From: Sphingomonas sp.
Lineage (GTDB): Bacteria > Pseudomonadota > Alphaproteobacteria > Sphingomonadales > Sphingomonadaceae
Length of the DNA: 40,264 nt
Direction of reading: 5' to 3'
Assembly: GCA_025935515.1 (NCBI GenBank)
Contig: JAICVC010000003.1
Coordinates: 1-40,264 of the forward strand
Positions 30,614 through 38,603 of the stretch are shown piece after piece (positions within the stretch are counted from its first letter, which is position 1; each line of letters begins with the position of its first letter). The notes under the pieces are model-generated. The model was not told the DNA's origin. It was given only the letters and a program-made list of their open reading frames with translations, and did not search any database. Both the position numbers and the translations under genes were made by a program.

Positions 30614-32185
30614 CTAGGCGGCGCTCGCCTTGGCCATCGCAGCGACCAGCTTCAGCGCCTCGTGCGCCGACAGCGCCGCGCCTTCCTGCCAGAGCCCTTG
30701 GTAGCTCAAATGCTCGCCGGCGAAGACGATCGGACCCTCCGGCTTGAGGAGTTCGGCATATTGCCCCCCGCGTGCCCCATTCCCCCCAGGGCCGTCCGGC
30801 CACAGCGCGCCGACGCCTTCGGAATAAGGCACCAGCCCCCAGCCGACCGACACGCCCTTGGACAGCAGCTTTGAGCGGCCGGGATGCAGGGCCTCGATGG
30901 AATCGCGGCAGACCTCGAGGCGCTGTTCGTTGCCGTAGCCGGCGAATTTCTGCGGATTGTCCCGGTTAGTCCAGCCCGCGACGTAGGCCGCGACCAGAAC
31001 GCCCCTTGCGGCCCCGAAGTTGTTGGACGGATAGATCACATTCTCATTGGCACGATCGGTCCACGCGAGGCCGCCGAAAATGTTGTCGTCGCTCTCCCAG
31101 AAGCGGGGCGCCTCAAAGCCGACCTTCACGCTCGCCAGGTAATTGACCCCCTTGAGGGCCGCCTTCTTGGCGGGCGAGAAATCGTTGGGAATTTTCTCGA
31201 GCAGGTTGGCGCCGAGCGTGCACACGCAATGATCGGCCTCGGTCATTTGGCTCCCGGGACCATGCTCGATGCGTACGCGGTCGCCGGAACGCCGGATGGC
31301 CGTGACCGGCGAGCGCAGCCGCACCGACGGCTTCACCTGCTGGTAAATCGCGTGGGCGATGCGATCCATCCCGCCGACCGGCTGGAGCATGGTCGATTGC
31401 ATGTCCCAGATATGCTCGAACAAGTAGGGCAAGGTGACTGCCGGGGACGGCGCCAGGTCGTTGAAGGCAAGTCGCGGCAAGGGCACCGGCGCCTGGGCAT
31501 AGCCGCCGCCGTCGACGGACCAGCCCGACGATCCTCCCGGTGCATATCGGCCCTTGTCGTCGAGCGAGGCGTACGGAACCAGGAACCGGCGAACGGCGGC
31601 CAATTCGTCCTTTGAGACCTGGCCGTCGAGCGCGTGGGCGTCGATCGCCTTGGCCAGCAGCTCGCCGAGCTGGCCGCGCATGTCCTCGACCATCCGCCGT
31701 TCGCGCTGGACCTTGCCGCCGAAATCCCAGCCCGCGTTGCGGTTGACGTTGACGAAGGTTTCCAGCCCGACGCCGAACTTGCGCGCGTAGCCGAGGATGA
31801 CCCGGTGGGTGGACGGGATGCGCGCCGGGCCGGCGTTGAAATAAAGGCCGGGCGAGAAGCTCGCGCGCTGGTCAGGCCGCCCGGTTTGGACGATGCGGTC
31901 GCCGTTGCGGATCGACCAGGCCCGTCCGCCAATCCGGTCGCGTGCTTCGAGCACCGTCACCCGATAGCCGGCGCGCTTCAGCTCATAGGCGGAAACGAGG
32001 CCTGAAATACCTGCCCCCAGGATGACGACGGACCGGCCGTCGCCGCTTCCTCCCGGAAGCTTGAAATTCTCCGCGCCCGCGGCAGTCGGGATCGCCAAGC
32101 CCAGCGCTTCCATCGCGAGATAGGCTGCGCCGAGCCCGCCAACCGTGCCGATATGTTCGAGCAGCGCCCTCCGCGTCAGTGCCAT
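30614..32185 (-). CDS. Flavin monoamine oxidase / L-amino-acid oxidase-like protein
   Basis: A 523-residue flavoprotein. The first residues, LTRRALLEHIGTVGGLGAAYLAMEALGLAIP, resemble a Tat-type signal with twin Arg and a long hydrophobic stretch, so it may be exported folded with FAD. The FAD-binding VVILGAGISGLVSAYELKRAGYRVTVLEARDRIGGRAWS (about 52-90) is the amine-oxidase dinucleotide fold. Near the C-terminus, GPIVFAGEHLSYQGLWQEGAALSAHEA is the second FAD-binding block. Such enzymes oxidise amines or L-amino acids to imines and hydrogen peroxide. The substrate is unknown. It lies next to, but 60 bases from, the methyltransferase-like gene, on the same strand. Confidence 0.9.
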   Translation of the reverse strand: MALTRRALLEHIGTVGGLGAAYLAMEALGLAIPTAAGAENFKLPGGSGDGRSVVILGAGISGLVSAYELKRAGYRVTVLEARDRIGGRAWSIRNGDRIVQTGRPDQRASFSPGLYFNAGPARIPSTHRVILGYARKFGVGLETFVNVNRNAGWDFGGKVQRERRMVEDMRGQLGELLAKAIDAHALDGQVSKDELAAVRRFLVPYASLDDKGRYAPGGSSGWSVDGGGYAQAPVPLPRLAFNDLAPSPAVTLPYLFEHIWDMQSTMLQPVGGMDRIAHAIYQQVKPSVRLRSPVTAIRRSGDRVRIEHGPGSQMTEADHCVCTLGANLLEKIPNDFSPAKKAALKGVNYLASVKVGFEAPRFWESDDNIFGGLAWTDRANENVIYPSNNFGAARGVLVAAYVAGWTNRDNPQKFAGYGNEQRLEVCRDSIEALHPGRSKLLSKGVSVGWGLVPYSEGVGALWPDGPGGNGARGGQYAELLKPEGPIVFAGEHLSYQGLWQEGAALSAHEALKLVAAMAKASAA

Positions 32186-32330
32186 CGACTCGCCCCTTCA
32201 TGGCCAATGCGGGCGGCAGACTGACAGCAATTCGGGCCGGACGGCGATGATTTTTCGACCGGCGGTCCGCATCGCCTCGCGAAGTTGAGCGTTGTCCCTC
32301 CGAACCAATCCCCAGCAAGCGGAGAAGACG

Positions 32331-32795
32331 ATGGCCGAACATTCAACCGAAATCAGCACGCTCAATACCCTGATCGCGACGACGATCGACAGCATCACGG
32401 GCTATGAAGACAGCGCCCAGAACATCGACAATGAGCGATTCCGCGAAATCTTCCGCCAGCGCGCCAACGAGCGGCAACAGGTCGTCGAGCAGCTGCGCGC
32501 CGAAGTCCGCCGGCTCGGCGGCAACCCCGAGGACGACGGCTCCTTCCTCGGCAAGGCGCACCAGCGCTTCGAGGATTTGAAGGCTGCGATCACCGGCCGC
32601 GACGAGAAAGCGATCATCAATGAGGTCGAGCGCGGCGAGGACTATCTCAAGGATAAGTTCGAGGCGGCGCTCAACAGCGACGAGCTCACCGGCGAGAGCC
32701 GCTCGGTCGTCGAGCGCTGTTATCAGTCGGTCCGCTCAGGCCACGACCAGATGAGCCAGCTCAAGCATGGGATGGAGGCATCGCCCCAGGCGTGA
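32331..32795 (+). CDS. PA2169-family four-helix-bundle protein (DUF2383)
   Basis: Start at ATG 32331, with GGAGA upstream; the ORF-track start 13 codons earlier is unsupported. The 154-residue protein is all-helical: STLNTLIATTIDSITGYEDSAQNI, FREIFRQRANERQQVVEQLRAEVRRLGGNPEDDGSFLGKAHQRFEDLK and two more helices with ERGEDYLKDKFEAAL and VVERCYQSVRSGHDQM. This is the ferritin-like bundle of the PA2169/DUF2383 family, which is often stress-induced. No function is established. It converges with folE. Confidence 0.88.
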   Translation: MAEHSTEISTLNTLIATTIDSITGYEDSAQNIDNERFREIFRQRANERQQVVEQLRAEVRRLGGNPEDDGSFLGKAHQRFEDLKAAITGRDEKAIINEVERGEDYLKDKFEAALNSDELTGESRSVVERCYQSVRSGHDQMSQLKHGMEASPQA

Positions 32796-32840
32796 ACCGT
32801 CAAATGTAATGAACCGCCCCTTAGAAACGGGGTGGGGCGC

Positions 32841-32871
32841 GGGGCGATCCTCAGGCCAGCGGGATCGCCCC
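32841..32871. terminator. Possible bidirectional terminator between convergent genes
   Basis: GGGGCGATCC and GGATCGCCCC are a perfect 10-base-pair inverted repeat with an 11-base loop between the PA2169-family gene and folE. There is no T-tract on either side, so factor-independent termination is uncertain. Confidence 0.35.
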
Positions 32872-32889
32872 GATCGCTAAGCGGATCGC

Positions 32890-33519
32890 TCAGTAACCCA
32901 TCAGCGCCAGCACTTCGCGGCGGCTGCGTTCGTCCTCGCGGAAGGTGCCCATCATCCGGCTGGTGGTCATCATGACCCCGGGTGTCGAAACGCCGCGGGC
33001 CGTCATGCAGGCATGGGTGGCCTCGATCACCACCGCGACTCCCTTGGGCTGGAGATGCTCCCAGATCGCGTCCGCGACCTGCGCGGTCAGCCGCTCCTGC
33101 ACCTGCAACCGCCGGGCAAAGCCGTGGAGGACCCGCGCGAGCTTGCTGATCCCGACGACCTTGTCCTTGGGCAGATAGGCGATCGCCGCCTTGCCGATGA
33201 TCGGCGCCATGTGATGCTCGCAATGCGACTGGAACGGGATGTCCTTGAGCAGCACGATCTCGTCATAACCGCCGACCTCCTCGAAGGTTCGGCTGAGATG
33301 AACCGCGGGATCTTCCGCATAGCCCCTGGCATATTCGCGCCAGGCGCAGGCGACGCGGCGCGGCGTGTCGAGCAGCCCTTCGCGGTCGGGGTCGTCGCCG
33401 GTCCAGCGGATCAAGGTCCGGATCGCCTCCTTGACCTCCGCCGGAACCTGCTTTGTCTCGCGTGAATCGTCGACGAGGTCGCCGTCTTCCGGCTCGCCAT
33501 GCTCGAACCGCGGGTTCAT
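32890..33519 (-). CDS. folE: GTP cyclohydrolase I
   Basis: The enzyme converts GTP to 7,8-dihydroneopterin triphosphate, the first step of folate/pterin synthesis. The 209-residue protein has the conserved [23 protein letters not shown] (41-63), [35 protein letters not shown] (97-130; Cys100 and His103 are the zinc ligands) and [11 protein letters not shown] (Cys171, third ligand). The gene is just downstream of a YdhS-like FAD-protein gene (4-base overlap, ATGA), so the two are probably translated together. No other folate genes are nearby. Confidence 0.96.
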   Translation of the reverse strand: MNPRFEHGEPEDGDLVDDSRETKQVPAEVKEAIRTLIRWTGDDPDREGLLDTPRRVACAWREYARGYAEDPAVHLSRTFEEVGGYDEIVLLKDIPFQSHCEHHMAPIIGKAAIAYLPKDKVVGISKLARVLHGFARRLQVQERLTAQVADAIWEHLQPKGVAVVIEATHACMTARGVSTPGVMMTTSRMMGTFREDERSRREVLALMGY

Positions 33520-34841
33520 GCGGCAAGCTCCCGCTGGATGTCATCGGCCACCTGGGCGGCCTGCTCGCGGATGTCCGGCACGGCAATGATCTCCCAGTAG
33601 CGGCCCTTGGTCAGTGGGCCCATCGCCCATAGATGCTCGCCGGCGCGGCAGGTTCCGTCGATCTCGATGCCGATGCCGAGATGATCGGGCCGAATCTCGC
33701 CCCCGTCGAGCAGGCTGCGGAGCAGCGGGTCTTTCGACCGGGCGATGGAATGCAGCGGCCCGGTGCAGTTGAAGGCGTAGGCGAAGGTTTCGGCATGCAC
33801 GTCCTGCTTGCCACGCCCCCGGTACCCCACCTTCAGTCCTTCGGGAACCGCGTCGACCGTCACGATTCGTGCAGCCACGATCTCGAGCCGGCCGTCGCCG
33901 ACCATGCGCGCGATCGTCGCGGCGACTTCCGGCGCAATCCGGTGGCGGTGGACGTCCCACCACGGCCGGACATGGCGCAGGAAGCGGCGCTGCTGGTCTT
34001 CGCCGAGGCTCTGCCAGAGCGGGTGGCTGTGCGGCCTCAGGCTGTCCACCGCCGCCCGCCAGCCCACCTCTGCGCTCCTGCGCCTCAGCCAGCGCCACAG
34101 GCTGCCGACGCTTCCGGAAGGTACGTCGTCCCGCTCGACTGGCGCAGGGTCGAAATCGGCATGAGAACGGGGGATCAACCCTCGCCGCGACAGCGCAAGA
34201 ATCTTGCCCTGGTGCCCGCCGGCATCCAGCGACAGCACCAGGTCCACCATCGTCAGGCCGGTGCCGATCAGCAGCGCCGAGCTTCCGCTGCTTGCAACAT
34301 CCTCGACCGCGGCGCGGGCCGCCTCACCCCAGGGGTTGCGGATGAAGCGGTCGCCGATGCCGGCGAAGGCGCTCAGCGGTTCCGGCTCCTGGTTGCCGAC
34401 GGCGAGGACCAGCGCTTTGGTCTCGATTGCCGAGCCGCCGTCAAAATCGACCCGCCATCCGTCCTGGTTTCGGATCCCGCGCATTGCCGTCGCCTCGACG
34501 ATTTCCGCGTGCCCGCTCCGCACCGCTTCATCGAGGATCCCACCGAGATAGCGCGCGAAAAAGCGCCGCTGTGCGAAATCCCGCGGCTCCCCTCCATCGG
34601 CCGCGAACGCCCGCGCGAAATGGTCGGGCTCGCCCGCGATCGCGCTCATTCCCTCGGCGCGGACGTTCAGCAGGTGCGCCGGCTCGGTCGTCGAATAAGC
34701 GACACCCTTGCCGACGCGGCCGCTACCGTCGATCAGGAACGACTTGATGCCTCGGCGCGCGAGCTGCGCGGCAAGGATCGTTCCCGATGCGCCGCCGCCG
34801 ACAATCGCGACCGCCCCCTGGCGGTCAGATTTCGTAGTCAG
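33516..34841 (-). CDS. YdhS-like FAD/NAD(P)-binding protein with CTG start
   Basis: The ORF track starts at ATG 34649, but the same frame continues upstream and encodes the N-terminal FAD-binding fold: [30 protein letters not shown]. That is required for the family, so the start must lie above 34649. Between the in-frame stop at 34881-34883 and the fold, no ATG, GTG or TTG exists. The best candidate is CTG 34841, with GGAG 7 bases upstream, giving L(M)[13 protein letters not shown]. The resulting 441-residue protein belongs to the NAD_binding_9/YdhS group (FAD-dependent, uncharacterised). Further motifs are [22 protein letters not shown] and the C-terminal [19 protein letters not shown]. The end overlaps folE by 4 bases; the start overlaps DUF6356. 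Confidence 0.85.
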   Translation of the reverse strand: MTTKSDRQGAVAIVGGGASGTILAAQLARRGIKSFLIDGSGRVGKGVAYSTTEPAHLLNVRAEGMSAIAGEPDHFARAFAADGGEPRDFAQRRFFARYLGGILDEAVRSGHAEIVEATAMRGIRNQDGWRVDFDGGSAIETKALVLAVGNQEPEPLSAFAGIGDRFIRNPWGEAARAAVEDVASSGSSALLIGTGLTMVDLVLSLDAGGHQGKILALSRRGLIPRSHADFDPAPVERDDVPSGSVGSLWRWLRRRSAEVGWRAAVDSLRPHSHPLWQSLGEDQQRRFLRHVRPWWDVHRHRIAPEVAATIARMVGDGRLEIVAARIVTVDAVPEGLKVGYRGRGKQDVHAETFAYAFNCTGPLHSIARSKDPLLRSLLDGGEIRPDHLGIGIEIDGTCRAGEHLWAMGPLTKGRYWEIIAVPDIREQAAQVADDIQRELAA

Positions 34842-35106
34842 GCCAGTTCTCCGGATTTGCGGCGCCCGCCTTGCGCTTGTTCATATGGTCATACATGCCG
34901 GTGATGGTCTTGCCCGCCGTCTGCGTGAAGAGTCCCGGAACAACCGCATGGACGAGGCAGGCGAGCCCGGCGCCGACAAGCTTCGCGCCGATTGCCACCG
35001 CTCCAATACCATGCGCTGCCCAGCTCATTCCCAGCGAACGCGGGTGCTCGAACAACATGCGACCGGCCAACCCCGGCCGATGCTCGTCCTCTTGCTTGGT
35101 CGCCAT
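34825..35106 (-). CDS. DUF6356 family protein
   Basis: A 93-residue protein with GAGGG 8 bases before the ATG. It has FEHPRSLGMSWAAHGIGAVAIGAKLVGAGLACLVHAVVPGLFTQTAGKTITGMYDHMNKRK, one or two moderately hydrophobic helices between conserved polar ends. This resembles the alphaproteobacterial DUF6356 family (name from memory). No activity is known. The last 17 bases overlap the 5' end of the YdhS-like gene, which may couple them. Confidence 0.8.
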   Translation of the reverse strand: MATKQEDEHRPGLAGRMLFEHPRSLGMSWAAHGIGAVAIGAKLVGAGLACLVHAVVPGLFTQTAGKTITGMYDHMNKRKAGAANPENWPDYEI

Positions 35107-35127
35107 CCGTCAGCCCTCACAAATAGC

Positions 35128-35204
35128 TGGCGACCCCGACAGGATTCGAACCTGTGGCCCTCAGATTAGGAATCTGATGCTCTATCCTGCTGAGCTACGG
35201 GGTC
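35128..35204 (-). tRNA. tRNA-Arg (anticodon CCT)
   Basis: The minus strand folds as a full cloverleaf: a 7-base-pair acceptor stem (GACCCCG/CGGGGTC), D arm with TAGCTCAGCAGGATAGAGCA, anticodon stem-loop CAGATTCCTAATCTG (anticodon CCT), T arm ACAGGTTCGAATCCTGT, and an encoded CCA. It reads the rare Arg codon AGG. It lies between DUF6356 and DUF1178 genes, inside the minus-strand gene run. No integrase or truncated copy suggests use as an attachment site. Confidence 0.97.
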
Positions 35205-35254
35205 GCTGGCGCATCGAATAGGGGCAGCCGCGCGACCAATCAATTGACCGGCAA

Positions 35255-35656
35255 TCAATTGACCTGGTTCGGAGGAGTGACCGGCAGCGGCAGGGGAGCG
35301 ACCGGGATCCCGTCGTCGGCCAGCGATTTGGCTTGCTCGAGCGTGGCGTTGCCGTGGACCTGCTGGCGCTCGATCTCGCCGCTGTGCATGGCGCGGGCGG
35401 TGTCGGTGAATTCGTCGCCGACCCAGCGCGAGTTCTTGAGCAACTCGCCCTGGAACGCCGCCAGCCTCGCCATCGGTGAATCGGCGCCCTTGATTGGCAC
35501 GCGCGGTGCCATCGGCGCCTTGCCGACATTGGCCGACCGGCAGACCGGGCATTGCACCAGTCCGGCCTGGCGCTGCTCGTCGAAGTCGGCATTCGAACGG
35601 AACCAGGCTTCGAACGTCTCGCCCCCCTCCCGGCATTGAAGATCGAACACGATCAT
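35255..35656 (-). CDS. DUF1178 family protein
   Basis: Start at ATG 35656; the ORF-track extension lies in the nitrilase gene. The 133-residue protein begins MIVFDLQCREGGETFEAWFRSNADFDEQRQAGLVQCPVC, where Cys8 and CPVC make a probable zinc knuckle, followed by a Lys/Pro-rich piece (GKAPMAPRVPIKG), a helical middle and a Pro-rich tail. DUF1178 is a conserved alpha- and betaproteobacterial family of unknown role, commonly next to the nitrilase and glutaredoxin, as here. The start overlaps the nitrilase stop by 4 bases (ATGA). Confidence 0.92.
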   Translation of the reverse strand: MIVFDLQCREGGETFEAWFRSNADFDEQRQAGLVQCPVCRSANVGKAPMAPRVPIKGADSPMARLAAFQGELLKNSRWVGDEFTDTARAMHSGEIERQQVHGNATLEQAKSLADDGIPVAPLPLPVTPPNQVN

Positions 35657-36480
35657 AAGCTTACCGCGTCGGGGATAGGCCGGCGGTGGTTGAGTGCCGG
35701 GATACGCGAGCGCACCTCGACGATCCGCTTCAAATCGATGTCGGCGAAGCCGACGCCGGATTCCTCGCCCATGTCGAGCAGGATGTCGCCCCACGGGTCG
35801 GCGACCAGCGAATGGCCAAATGTGTTGCGCCCATCTTCATGATGCCCGACCTGGGCCGCCGCGACCACGAACAGGCCGGCCTCGATGGCCCTCGCCCGGA
35901 GCAGCACGTGCCAGTGCGCCTTGCCGGTCGGGACGGTGAAAGCGGCCGGGACGGCGATCACGTCGGCGTAGGATTCGGCGAGCCGCGCATACAGGCCCGG
36001 GAAGCGACGGTCGTAGCAGATGGTGAGGCCGAGCTTGCCGATCGGCGTGCCGTTGACCAGCACGACGCCGCCGCCGGCGGAATAGACATTGGACTCCCGC
36101 CAGCTCTCGCCTGTCGGCAGGTCGACGTCGAACAAATGGATCTTGTCATAGGTCGCGCGCACCTCGCCCTCGCGATCGATGACGAAGCCGCGGTTTGCCA
36201 CCTTGCCGTCGCCGGCGAGGACCGCGAGCGAGCCGACATGGAGCCAGATGCGGTGCTGCGCCGCCGCCTCGCGGACCGCGGCAAGCACCCGGTCCTCGTC
36301 CTGCGGCCAAAGCACCTTTGCGGCGCGCTGAGCGTCGCGGTCGAGAAGCCCGGACATTTCCGGCGTGAACAGCATTTCCGCGCCGCCCGCGACCGCCTGC
36401 TCGATTGCCAAAACCAGCGAGCGCGCGTTGGCTTCGGGATCGATTCCCGTATTCGACTGAAAAAGCGCGATGCGCGTCAT
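35653..36480 (-). CDS. Carbon-nitrogen hydrolase (Nit1/Nit2-like)
   Basis: A 275-residue nitrilase-superfamily hydrolase. The catalytic triad is visible: Glu41 in LFTPEMSG, Lys113 in YDKIHLFDV and Cys155 in LTICYDRRFPGLY, followed by PAAFTVPTGKAHWHVLLRARAIE. The YDKIHLFDVD sequence and overall length match Nit1/Nit2, which hydrolyse deaminated glutathione and similar omega-amides, so a repair role for glutathione by-products is plausible. The neighbouring glutaredoxin gene fits the glutathione theme. It overlaps both neighbours by 4 bases, so the operon is translated as a unit. Confidence 0.93.
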   Translation of the reverse strand: MTRIALFQSNTGIDPEANARSLVLAIEQAVAGGAEMLFTPEMSGLLDRDAQRAAKVLWPQDEDRVLAAVREAAAQHRIWLHVGSLAVLAGDGKVANRGFVIDREGEVRATYDKIHLFDVDLPTGESWRESNVYSAGGGVVLVNGTPIGKLGLTICYDRRFPGLYARLAESYADVIAVPAAFTVPTGKAHWHVLLRARAIEAGLFVVAAAQVGHHEDGRNTFGHSLVADPWGDILLDMGEESGVGFADIDLKRIVEVRSRIPALNHRRPIPDAVSL

Positions 36481-36731
36481 TGGCCGAAGAGTTCGTCCAG
36501 CTTGCCCGAGCGCTCGAGCGCAACCAGGTCGTCGCAGCCGCCGACATGGTGTTCGCGGATGAAGATCTGGGGGACCGTGCTTCGTCCGTTCGCGCGCTGG
36601 ATCATCAGCGCGCGCGCTTCTCCGCCATAGTCGACGGGAATCTCCTCATATTTGACGCCTTTCGCCTCGAGCAGCTGCTTTGCGCGCCAGCAATAAGGGC
36701 AAAACGCCTTGGTATAGATTTGAACGGTCAC
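36477..36731 (-). CDS. grxC: Glutaredoxin 3
   Basis: An 84-residue glutaredoxin: MTVQIYTKAFCPYCWRAKQLL contains the redox site CPYC (11-14), followed by STVPQIFI (cis-Pro loop) and VGGCDDLVALE (glutathione-binding GG). It reduces disulfides or glutathionylated proteins with glutathione in the cytoplasm. The gene follows comF by 36 bases and overlaps the nitrilase start by 4 bases. Confidence 0.96.
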   Translation of the reverse strand: MTVQIYTKAFCPYCWRAKQLLEAKGVKYEEIPVDYGGEARALMIQRANGRSTVPQIFIREHHVGGCDDLVALERSGKLDELFGQ

Positions 36732-36767
36732 GGTCGGTCCTTCACGCCGGATAGTTAGGCACTCGCA

Positions 36768-37502
36768 TCAACGCATCAACTGCAAAGGTTTCACCACGCG
36801 CGCCCAGCTTACCAGCTCAACCCGGGCTGCCCCGGCGCGCCTGAGCGTCCGAGCGCAGGCCTCCGCCGTGCTTCCAGTGGTCAGGACGTCATCGACCAGG
36901 ATCACGGTCTTCCCGGCGATTGCCGATTTGTCCCTGACGCGAAAGGCGCCGGCGACCGTCCTCCGCCGCTGGAGCGGGCTCATCCCCTTGAGCGGCGGCG
37001 TCCGCCGGATTCGTGTGAGCGCCAATGGATTGGCAGCGATCCCAAGCCGTCGAGACAGTTCGCGCGCGACCAGCGCCGACTGGTTGAACCCACGCCGCCA
37101 CAATCGCGTCCGGTGCAACGGCACTGGGACCAGCAGGCGATCACCCCCCTCGCCGACCAGCGGCGCCATGTACCGCGCCATCGTCCGGGCGATCGCGACC
37201 TTGCGCCCATATTTCAGGCGGATCGCCAGGCTCCGCGAGAGATCGTCGTACGCGACCGCCGCGCGAGTGCGGGCAATCCTCGGCGGCCGTGCCAGGCAGA
37301 CGCCGCAGCTGGTCTCCTCGGTGGCCTGCAGCGGCAACCCGCAGGTCGAGCAACCCGAGTGGCCGAGAAATTCAATCTGCTTCCAGCAATCGGCGCAGAA
37401 GCTGTGCACGTCGGCGACGATGGTCCCGCAGACGGCGCAGCGCGGCGGCAGCGCGAAATCGAGCGCCCAGTGCGCGGCGACACGGACGGCATTGCCAATC
37501 AT
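36768..37502 (-). CDS. comF: ComF-family phosphoribosyltransferase-like protein
   Basis: Start at ATG 37502; the 288-base ORF-track extension overlaps the divergent methyltransferase gene. The 244-residue protein has an N-terminal double zinc finger (CAVC..CADC and CSTC..CGVC) and a C-terminal phosphoribosyltransferase domain with LLVPVPLHRTRLWRRGFNQSALVARELS and the PRPP loop VILVDDVLTTGSTA. ComF proteins take part in DNA uptake in competent bacteria, yet are widespread in noncompetent species. It is the first gene of the comF-grxC-nitrilase-DUF1178 operon. Only 38 bases separate it from the divergent gene. Confidence 0.93.
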   Translation of the reverse strand: MIGNAVRVAAHWALDFALPPRCAVCGTIVADVHSFCADCWKQIEFLGHSGCSTCGLPLQATEETSCGVCLARPPRIARTRAAVAYDDLSRSLAIRLKYGRKVAIARTMARYMAPLVGEGGDRLLVPVPLHRTRLWRRGFNQSALVARELSRRLGIAANPLALTRIRRTPPLKGMSPLQRRRTVAGAFRVRDKSAIAGKTVILVDDVLTTGSTAEACARTLRRAGAARVELVSWARVVKPLQLMR

Positions 37503-37540
37503 TGCGCGTCTTGTCGCTTGGTCGCGGCCAGCGCACAAGC

Positions 37541-38314
37541 GTGTCAGTGCCCGCGCTCTTCGACATGGAGCTCCGCGCGCTGCGGCGCGACCGCGCCGCC
37601 CGCGCGGGCGCCGACTTATTCCTTCATCAACGCGCCTTCGACGATTGCCTCGAGCGCCTCGCGCTGATGCAGCGGCGGTTCGAGCGCGCGCTGCTGATCG
37701 GCTGTCCGGATGCGTCCTGGCCCGGTCGGCTGGCCGTTGCCGGCCAGCTCGACGTTCGCGATCCGGGCCCCTTGTTCTCAGCCGGGGCAAAAGGGGAAAC
37801 GATTGTCGAGGACCAGTGGCATCCGCCTGAAGCGGCTTACGACCTCGTGCTCGCCATCGGCACGCTCGATACAGTCAACGATCTGCCGCTGGCGCTGCGG
37901 CTGATCCGCCACGCAATGCGCGATGGCGGGCTGTTCATCGGCGCGCTGTCAGGCGGCGACACGCTCCCGCAGCTTCGGCACGCGATGCGCGCCGCCGACG
38001 CCGCCTCTGGCACAGCCGCACCGCATGTTCACCCGCGCATCGAAGCGGCGGCGCTTGCGCCGCTTTTGACCAACGCCGGGTTCATCGATCCGGTGGTCGA
38101 TGTCGACCGCATATCCGCCTCTTATGCTTCTCTGAGCCGGCTGGTCGCCGACCTCCGGGCGATGGGCGCCACCAGCCTGTTGACCGCGCGCCCGAAATTC
38201 GTCGGCAAGTCCGCACGTGCTGCAGCGCTCAGCGCCTTCGCGAGCCGCGGCGACGGCGCGCGGACGGTCGAGACTTTCGAGGTTCTGCATTTTGCCGGCT
38301 GGACGTCAAAATAA
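37541..38314 (+). CDS. Class I SAM-dependent methyltransferase (BioC/NDUFAF5-like)
   Basis: The start is uncertain: GTG 37541 (VSVPALFDMELRALRRDRAA) fits the usual SxPxxFD opening of the family; GTG 37547 and ATG 37565 are alternatives. The 257-residue protein has RALLIGCPDASWPGRLAVAG (motif I region), YDLVLAIGTLDTVNDLPLALRLIRHAMRDGGLFIGALSGGDTLPQLRHAM (motifs II-III) and a C-terminal helical region. This resembles the BioC/NDUFAF5-like methyltransferases which in alphaproteobacteria lie divergent from comF. The cytoplasmic substrate is unknown. Motif I is less glycine-rich than in canonical enzymes. Confidence 0.85.
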   Translation: MSVPALFDMELRALRRDRAARAGADLFLHQRAFDDCLERLALMQRRFERALLIGCPDASWPGRLAVAGQLDVRDPGPLFSAGAKGETIVEDQWHPPEAAYDLVLAIGTLDTVNDLPLALRLIRHAMRDGGLFIGALSGGDTLPQLRHAMRAADAASGTAAPHVHPRIEAAALAPLLTNAGFIDPVVDVDRISASYASLSRLVADLRAMGATSLLTARPKFVGKSARAAALSAFASRGDGARTVETFEVLHFAGWTSK

Positions 38315-38408
38315 AGAGCTGAAAGTCCATTAACTGTAGTCGTCGAAAGACTTGTTAACCCTCAGTCACGTAAACCCGCCGCGTGGACGTGGACCAGAGG
38401 AGGGTGGC

Positions 38409-38594
38409 GTGAGCGCTATCCGAAAGATCTTGCGCAGGTTCGGCGCCGACGAGCGCGGAGCAACTGCGATCGAATACGGGCTAATCGTCGGACTGATTGC
38501 AGTCGCCTCGATCGGCGGCATGCAGCAGCTCGGCGGGGGCGTCGGCGGCAAGTGGGGCAATCTCGCTTCGACCGCGAATACCTATATGCCCTGA
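38409..38594 (+). CDS. Flp-family type IVb pilin
   Basis: Start at GTG 38409, with GGAGGG upstream; the ORF-track start is in the leader. The 61-residue prepilin has a basic leader (SAIRKILRRFGADERG), cleavage at the conserved Gly, then ATAIEYGLIVGLIAVASIGGMQQLGGGVGGKW, the hydrophobic helix with the Glu five residues after the cleavage site. Flp pilins build tight-adherence (Tad) pili for surface attachment. No tad/cpa assembly genes are in this window, so assembly would need genes elsewhere. Confidence 0.93.
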   Translation: MSAIRKILRRFGADERGATAIEYGLIVGLIAVASIGGMQQLGGGVGGKWGNLASTANTYMP

Positions 38595-38603
38595 GCTATC
38601 GGC

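Noticed and set aside
35128-35204. tRNA-Arg as a genomic-island attachment site
   Set aside because: No integrase, no second copy of the tRNA 3' end and no change in gene character on either side.
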